Source: Palsa-506 sp963707065 (lineage in GTDB: Bacteria; Actinomycetota; Actinomycetes; Streptosporangiales; Streptosporangiaceae). Taken from it: a stretch of 64,000 nt of DNA. The stretch spans positions 1-64,000 of the forward strand of contig CAVPPJ010000018.1 in the NCBI GenBank assembly GCA_963707065.1, written 5' to 3'. Made by a program: the position numbers and the translations under genes. This document shows, piece by piece, positions 60,379 through 64,000 of this stretch. The notes under the pieces are model-generated. The model saw nothing but the letters and a program-made list of their open reading frames with translations. It did no database searches and was not told the origin of the DNA. Every line of letters starts with the position of its first letter. The stretch's first letter is position 1.

Positions 60379-62151
60379 ATGTTCCACTGGGTGCCCGGGC
60401 TTCAGGTGATCTCGTCCTACCGCCGGCAGTGGCTGGCCAAGGACGTCATTGCCGGGGTGGTGCTCACCACGCTGCTGGTCCCGCAGGGCATGGCCTATGC
60501 GGAACTGGCGGGCCTGCCGCCGATCACCGGCTTGTACACGTCCATCTTGTGCCTGCTCGGTTACGCCGCATTCGGGCCGTCGCGGATCCTGGTGCTAGGC
60601 CCGGACTCCTCGCTGGGGCCGATGATCGCGGCCACGATCCTGCCGCTGGTGGTGGCCAAGGGCGACGCCGAGCGGGCGGTCGCGCTGGCGTCGGTGCTCG
60701 CGATCATGGTCGCGGCGATCATGATCGTGGCGGCGATCGGCAAGCTCGGTTTCATCGCCGACCTGATCTCCAAGCCGACGATGATCGGCTACATGAACGG
60801 CCTGGCGCTGACCATCCTCATCGGGCAATTGCCGAAGCTGTTCGGGTTCAAGGTCGAGGCCGACGGCCTGATCGGCGAGATCACCGGCTTCGCCAAGGGC
60901 CTGGCGAACGGCGAGGCGGTTCCGGCGGCGGCCGCGGTCGGGATCGCCGGGATCGCGGTGATCCTGGTGCTGCAGCGGTGGCTGCCGAAGGTCCCGGCCG
61001 TGCTGATCGCCGTCGTGCTCGCGATCGCGGCCAGCACGGTCTTTCACCTGGCCGATCACGGTGTCAGCCTCGTCGGGGTGCTGCCCAAGGGGTTCCCGCC
61101 GCTGACGATCCCGCATGTCCGGCTGTCCGACCTCGGGCCCCTGTTCGCCGGGGCGCTGGGGATCGCGCTGGTCTCCCTGGCCGACACGATCTCCACCGCG
61201 TCGGCGTTCGCGGCCCGCTCCGGGCAGGAGGTCCACGGTAACGGCGAGATGATCGGCATCGGCGCGGCGAACCTGGCCGCCGGCCTCTTCCAGGGCTTCC
61301 CGGTCAGCACCAGCGGGTCGCGGACCGCGGTGGCGGAGCGGTCAGGCGCGAAGACTCAGCTGGCCGGGGTCACCGGGGCGGTCCTGATCATTCTCATGAT
61401 CGTGCTGGTCCCGGGCCTGTTCAGGAACCTGCCCCAGCCGGCCCTGGCCGCGGTGGTGATCACCGCGTCGCTGTCCCTGGCCGACATCCCGGCCACGGTG
61501 CGGCTGTGGCGGCAGCGCAAGGCCGAGTTCGCGCTGTCGATCGCGGCCTTCCTCGGCGTCGCGCTGCTCGGCGTGCTGCCCGGAATCGCGATAGCGGTCG
61601 GGCTGTCAATCCTGAACGTCTTCCGGCGGACATGGTGGCCGTACGAAACCAGGCTCGGCCGGGTGGCCGGGCTGGAGGGCTACCACGACATCCGCTCCTA
61701 CCCCGCCGCACGGCACCTGCCGGGCCTGGTCATCTACCGGTTCGACGCCCCGCTGATCTTCGCGAACGCCAAGACGTTCCGCGACGAGATCCAGCGGCTG
61801 GCAGCCGCCGAGCCGAAACCACAGTGGATCGTGATCGCGGCCGAGCCGGTCACCGACGTGGACACCACCGCATCCGATCTGCTGGAGGAACTCGACGAGG
61901 CGTTGAACACGCGCGGCATCAGCCTGGTATTCGCCGAGCTCAAGGACCCGGTACGGCGCAAGATCGAACGCTACGGGCTCACCCGCACGATCGACCCGCA
62001 GCACTTCTTCCCGACCATCGATGCGGCTATCGCCGCATTCCGCGATGAAACCGGCGCCCAATGGACAGACCCGGCCCAGGCGGCTCCGGGCCAGATAGCC
62101 GCCGATACTGACCCGCCGCCCGGCATTCCCGCAGCACCACCGGCCGGCTAG
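60379..62151 (+). CDS. SulP family anion transporter with STAS domain, second copy
   Basis: A 590-residue transporter. The signature VVLTTLLVPQGMAYAELAGL and PPITGLYTSILCLLGYAAFG lie at residues 26-66, with LGPDSSLGPMIAATILPLVV after. FQGFPVSTSGSRTAVAERSG is the conserved loop, and the C-terminal STAS domain begins near 455 (LPGLVIYRFDAPLIFANAKT, then DVDTTASDLLEELDEALNTR). It is only distantly similar to the SulP at 44775. The substrate may be sulfate or bicarbonate. The operator is 67 bases upstream. Confidence 0.92.
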   Translation: MFHWVPGLQVISSYRRQWLAKDVIAGVVLTTLLVPQGMAYAELAGLPPITGLYTSILCLLGYAAFGPSRILVLGPDSSLGPMIAATILPLVVAKGDAERAVALASVLAIMVAAIMIVAAIGKLGFIADLISKPTMIGYMNGLALTILIGQLPKLFGFKVEADGLIGEITGFAKGLANGEAVPAAAAVGIAGIAVILVLQRWLPKVPAVLIAVVLAIAASTVFHLADHGVSLVGVLPKGFPPLTIPHVRLSDLGPLFAGALGIALVSLADTISTASAFAARSGQEVHGNGEMIGIGAANLAAGLFQGFPVSTSGSRTAVAERSGAKTQLAGVTGAVLIILMIVLVPGLFRNLPQPALAAVVITASLSLADIPATVRLWRQRKAEFALSIAAFLGVALLGVLPGIAIAVGLSILNVFRRTWWPYETRLGRVAGLEGYHDIRSYPAARHLPGLVIYRFDAPLIFANAKTFRDEIQRLAAAEPKPQWIVIAAEPVTDVDTTASDLLEELDEALNTRGISLVFAELKDPVRRKIERYGLTRTIDPQHFFPTIDAAIAAFRDETGAQWTDPAQAAPGQIAADTDPPPGIPAAPPAG

Positions 62152-62213
62152 GCGTGCCAGACCGGCAACGGCACCCGGCCCGGCACGCTAACGACGCGCG
62201 GGCGGCCCGGGTA

Positions 62214-62230
62214 CCACCCCCGGCGGGTGA
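62214..62230. promoter_or_regulatory. operator CCACCC-CCGGC-GGGTGA
   Basis: 11 of 12 half-site bases, 75 bases before the diacylglycerol-kinase-like gene (62306). Confidence 0.66.
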
Positions 62231-62305
62231 CGCCAGGTCGGCCATGCGCGGGCGACAGTACCAGCGGGAAGTGCCCAGACGTAGTGCGCAAGGGTGGTGG
62301 GTTAC

Positions 62306-63721
62306 ATGACAGCGCAGGAGGACGGCCCGCTGCACGAAACTGGCCCGCCGGGCGCGGTCGGCGCAACTAGCCCGCCGGGCGCGGTCGGCGGGGCATCGGC
62401 CAGTGTCAGCCGGAGCCAGCGCTGGCTGGCCCGGCTGGCGTTCGCCGCCGCCGCGGCCGTGGTACTGGTGCTGCTGATCTCGGGCGCTCTGCGGAGCATC
62501 ACCGCGCTGCTCCTCGGCTTCGCGGGCCTGGCGCTCGGCTGCGCGGCGGCGTGGTGGTTCCTGGCTAGCCGGGGCGTCCGGCGCTGGCTCGCGCTCGCGG
62601 TCCTGATCGCCGCGCCGGTGTTCGTGATCGTCGTGTACGCCGTCGCCGGGCTGCTGTGGGAGATCGCACTGGCCGTCGTGCTCGCGGTCGCCGCCGCGGC
62701 CGCCGGGCGCGCGGCACTGGCCAGCGGCCGCCTGCCAGCCGGGCCGCCCGAACACGCCGCCGCGCCGCGGCAGCGGCCCTTCCTGATCATGAACCCGAGG
62801 TCAGGCGGCGGGAAAGTGGCGAAGTTCGGGCTGGCCGACAAGGCCGCCGCACTCGGCGCCGAGGTGACCCTGCTCGAGGGTCCCGGGATCATCGACGTGG
62901 CCGCGCTGGCCCGCCACGCCGTCGACGGCGGAGCCGACCTGCTCGGGGTCGCCGGCGGCGACGGCACGCAAGCCCTCGTCGCGGGCATCGCGGCCGGCCG
63001 GGATATCCCGATGATGGTCATCTCCGCGGGTACCCGCAACCATTTCGCCCTCGACCTCGGGCTGGACCGCGACGACCCGGCCGCCTGCCTCGACGCCCTG
63101 TCCGACGGCGTCGAGGTGCGCATCGACCTTGGCCTGATCGGCGACCGCACGTTCGTCAACAACGCATCCTTCGGCGCCTACGCCCAGGTCGTGCAAAGTC
63201 CCGCCTACCGCGACGAGAAAACCGGCACCGCGCTGGCCATGCTCCCCGACCTGCTGACCGGCCACCAGGGCGCGCACCTGGTAGTCCGGGCCGGCGGCCA
63301 GGTGATACTCGACGGCCCGCAAGCGGTGCTGGTCAGCAACAACCCGTACGAGACCGGCGACATCGCCGGCCTGGGCCGCCGCGCACGGCTCGACCAGGGC
63401 CTGCTCGGGATTGTCGGCATCAAGATCGAGAATGCCGCCCAGGCCGCCGGGCTGCTGCGCGCGGCACAGCGCTCCCGCAACGTCACCATGCTGACGGCCC
63501 GCGAGATCATCATCGACGCCGACCAGCCGGAGATCCCGGTCGGGATCGACGGCGAATCAGTAATGATGCCCACCCCGGTGCGCTGCACCATCCGCCCCCT
63601 CGCGCTCCGGGTACAACTCCCCCGCACCCGGCCCGGCGTCCCCGACCCGCGGCCGCCCCTGGACTGGGCCCTGCTGCGCCGCCAGGCGCTCACCTTCAGC
63701 CGGACCGCCGACGGCAGCTAA
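62306..63721 (+). CDS. membrane-anchored diacylglycerol kinase-like protein
   Basis: A 471-residue protein. After a Pro/Gly-rich start containing a 27-bp tandem duplication (GPPGAVG twice), there are four transmembrane helices (about 45-135). A DAGK/YegS-type catalytic domain follows: FLIMNPRSGGGKVAKFGLAD, GVAGGDGTQALVAGIAAGRD, and FVNNASFGAYAQVVQSPAYR. Such enzymes phosphorylate diacylglycerol or related lipids, consistent with membrane maintenance. ATG 62306 is preferred to GTG 62294. It is the last gene with the palindrome. Confidence 0.9.
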   Translation: MTAQEDGPLHETGPPGAVGATSPPGAVGGASASVSRSQRWLARLAFAAAAAVVLVLLISGALRSITALLLGFAGLALGCAAAWWFLASRGVRRWLALAVLIAAPVFVIVVYAVAGLLWEIALAVVLAVAAAAAGRAALASGRLPAGPPEHAAAPRQRPFLIMNPRSGGGKVAKFGLADKAAALGAEVTLLEGPGIIDVAALARHAVDGGADLLGVAGGDGTQALVAGIAAGRDIPMMVISAGTRNHFALDLGLDRDDPAACLDALSDGVEVRIDLGLIGDRTFVNNASFGAYAQVVQSPAYRDEKTGTALAMLPDLLTGHQGAHLVVRAGGQVILDGPQAVLVSNNPYETGDIAGLGRRARLDQGLLGIVGIKIENAAQAAGLLRAAQRSRNVTMLTAREIIIDADQPEIPVGIDGESVMMPTPVRCTIRPLALRVQLPRTRPGVPDPRPPLDWALLRRQALTFSRTADGS

Positions 63722-63808
63722 CGACCCCACCAGCGCCGCATCGGCACCTACCCGCGACACGGCCGGCGCCGCACACCGCACCTGGCCGGAGCGTTCGCCA
63801 CACGGGCA

Positions 63809-64000
63809 TCAGCTGAACCCGAGGGCAGTGGCGACGGTACGGGCCGGGCCGCCACCAGCCTCGATCGCGAGGTTGAGCGCGGCGGGTACATCCAGGTCTT
63901 CGCTCAGAACGCGGCGAATCTCGGCGCCGGCGTCCTGCTGAGATGAGCTAGCGCGGCCCGCCGCGCGGTAGAGGTCCTCCAGCCGCGCGGCCGCGGAATC
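63809..64000 (-). CDS. partial gene, C-terminus resembling cysteinyl-tRNA synthetase/MshC-like protein
   Basis: The last 63 codons of a minus-strand gene that continues past 64000. AARLEDLYRAAGRASSS and then EIRRVLSEDLDVPAALNLAI resemble the DALR-type C-terminal helices of cysteinyl-tRNA synthetases and MshC-like ligases (with the recurring DDLDTPAAL-like motif), ending ATALGFS. Too little is visible to decide which enzyme, or whether it is functional. Confidence 0.5.
   Translation of the reverse strand, partial: DSAAARLEDLYRAAGRASSSQQDAGAEIRRVLSEDLDVPAALNLAIEAGGGPARTVATALGFS

Overview
The window is high-G+C DNA with GTG and TTG starts, strong GGAGG ribosome sites, LAL-type LuxR regulators, LLM and PPOX flavoenzymes, DUF6458, DUF6325, SHOCT and GAP (SfLAP) families and an AtsA-type sulfatase. 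This points to an actinomycete; I cannot name the genus. No rRNA, tRNA or CRISPR array was seen.

Left part (1-27.8 kb): a mosaic of metabolic genes and wreckage. It holds two cytochrome P450s, one of them in a tight ferredoxin/P450/LLM-oxidoreductase/methyltransferase operon; a HoxX-like CO-ligand enzyme with no hydrogenase genes nearby; four further methyltransferases or flavoproteins; an amidase; an SDR; a NYN-LOTUS protein; a LAL regulator; and a GH79-like glycosidase. Between them lie broken genes: an HD-domain regulator with several frameshifts, a TetR tail, an acyl-CoA ligase and an M20 peptidase that have each lost their middle, and a DUF1801 gene split by an IS1182-type transposase fragment.

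Right part (27.9-63.7 kb): a stress and membrane-physiology island. It encodes glutamate decarboxylase, an HdeD-like DUF308 protein, a CLC chloride transporter, a CPA1 antiporter, two SulP transporters, a sulfatase with its formylglycine-generating enzyme, PPK2, a diacylglycerol-kinase-like protein, three DUF1269 proteins (two identical, in a perfect 512-bp inverted repeat), two DUF6458 proteins, DUF6325, MarC, two GAP proteins, DUF2252, YrhK, RDD, SHOCT proteins and several unknown membrane proteins. A large MalT/LAL-type LuxR regulator lies near its right end.

The main discovery candidate is that almost every transcription unit of the right part is preceded, usually 60-140 bp before its start codon, by the same palindrome, TCACCC-N5-GGGTGA. 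I found 20 copies, six of them perfect and several in divergent promoters; I noticed none before genes in the first 27.8 kb. A dense cluster of these half-sites precedes the LAL regulator gene. The island therefore looks like a self-contained regulon, and the gene content (GadB with the C-terminal pH-switch histidine, HdeD-like, CLC, polyphosphate, sulfate and cation transport) suggests an acid, ionic or energy stress response. The regulator, the signal and the function are inference.

Several genes carry single-base frameshifts (39.8, 41.3, 53.2 and 60.08 kb). Whether these are real or sequencing errors cannot be decided from the sequence alone.
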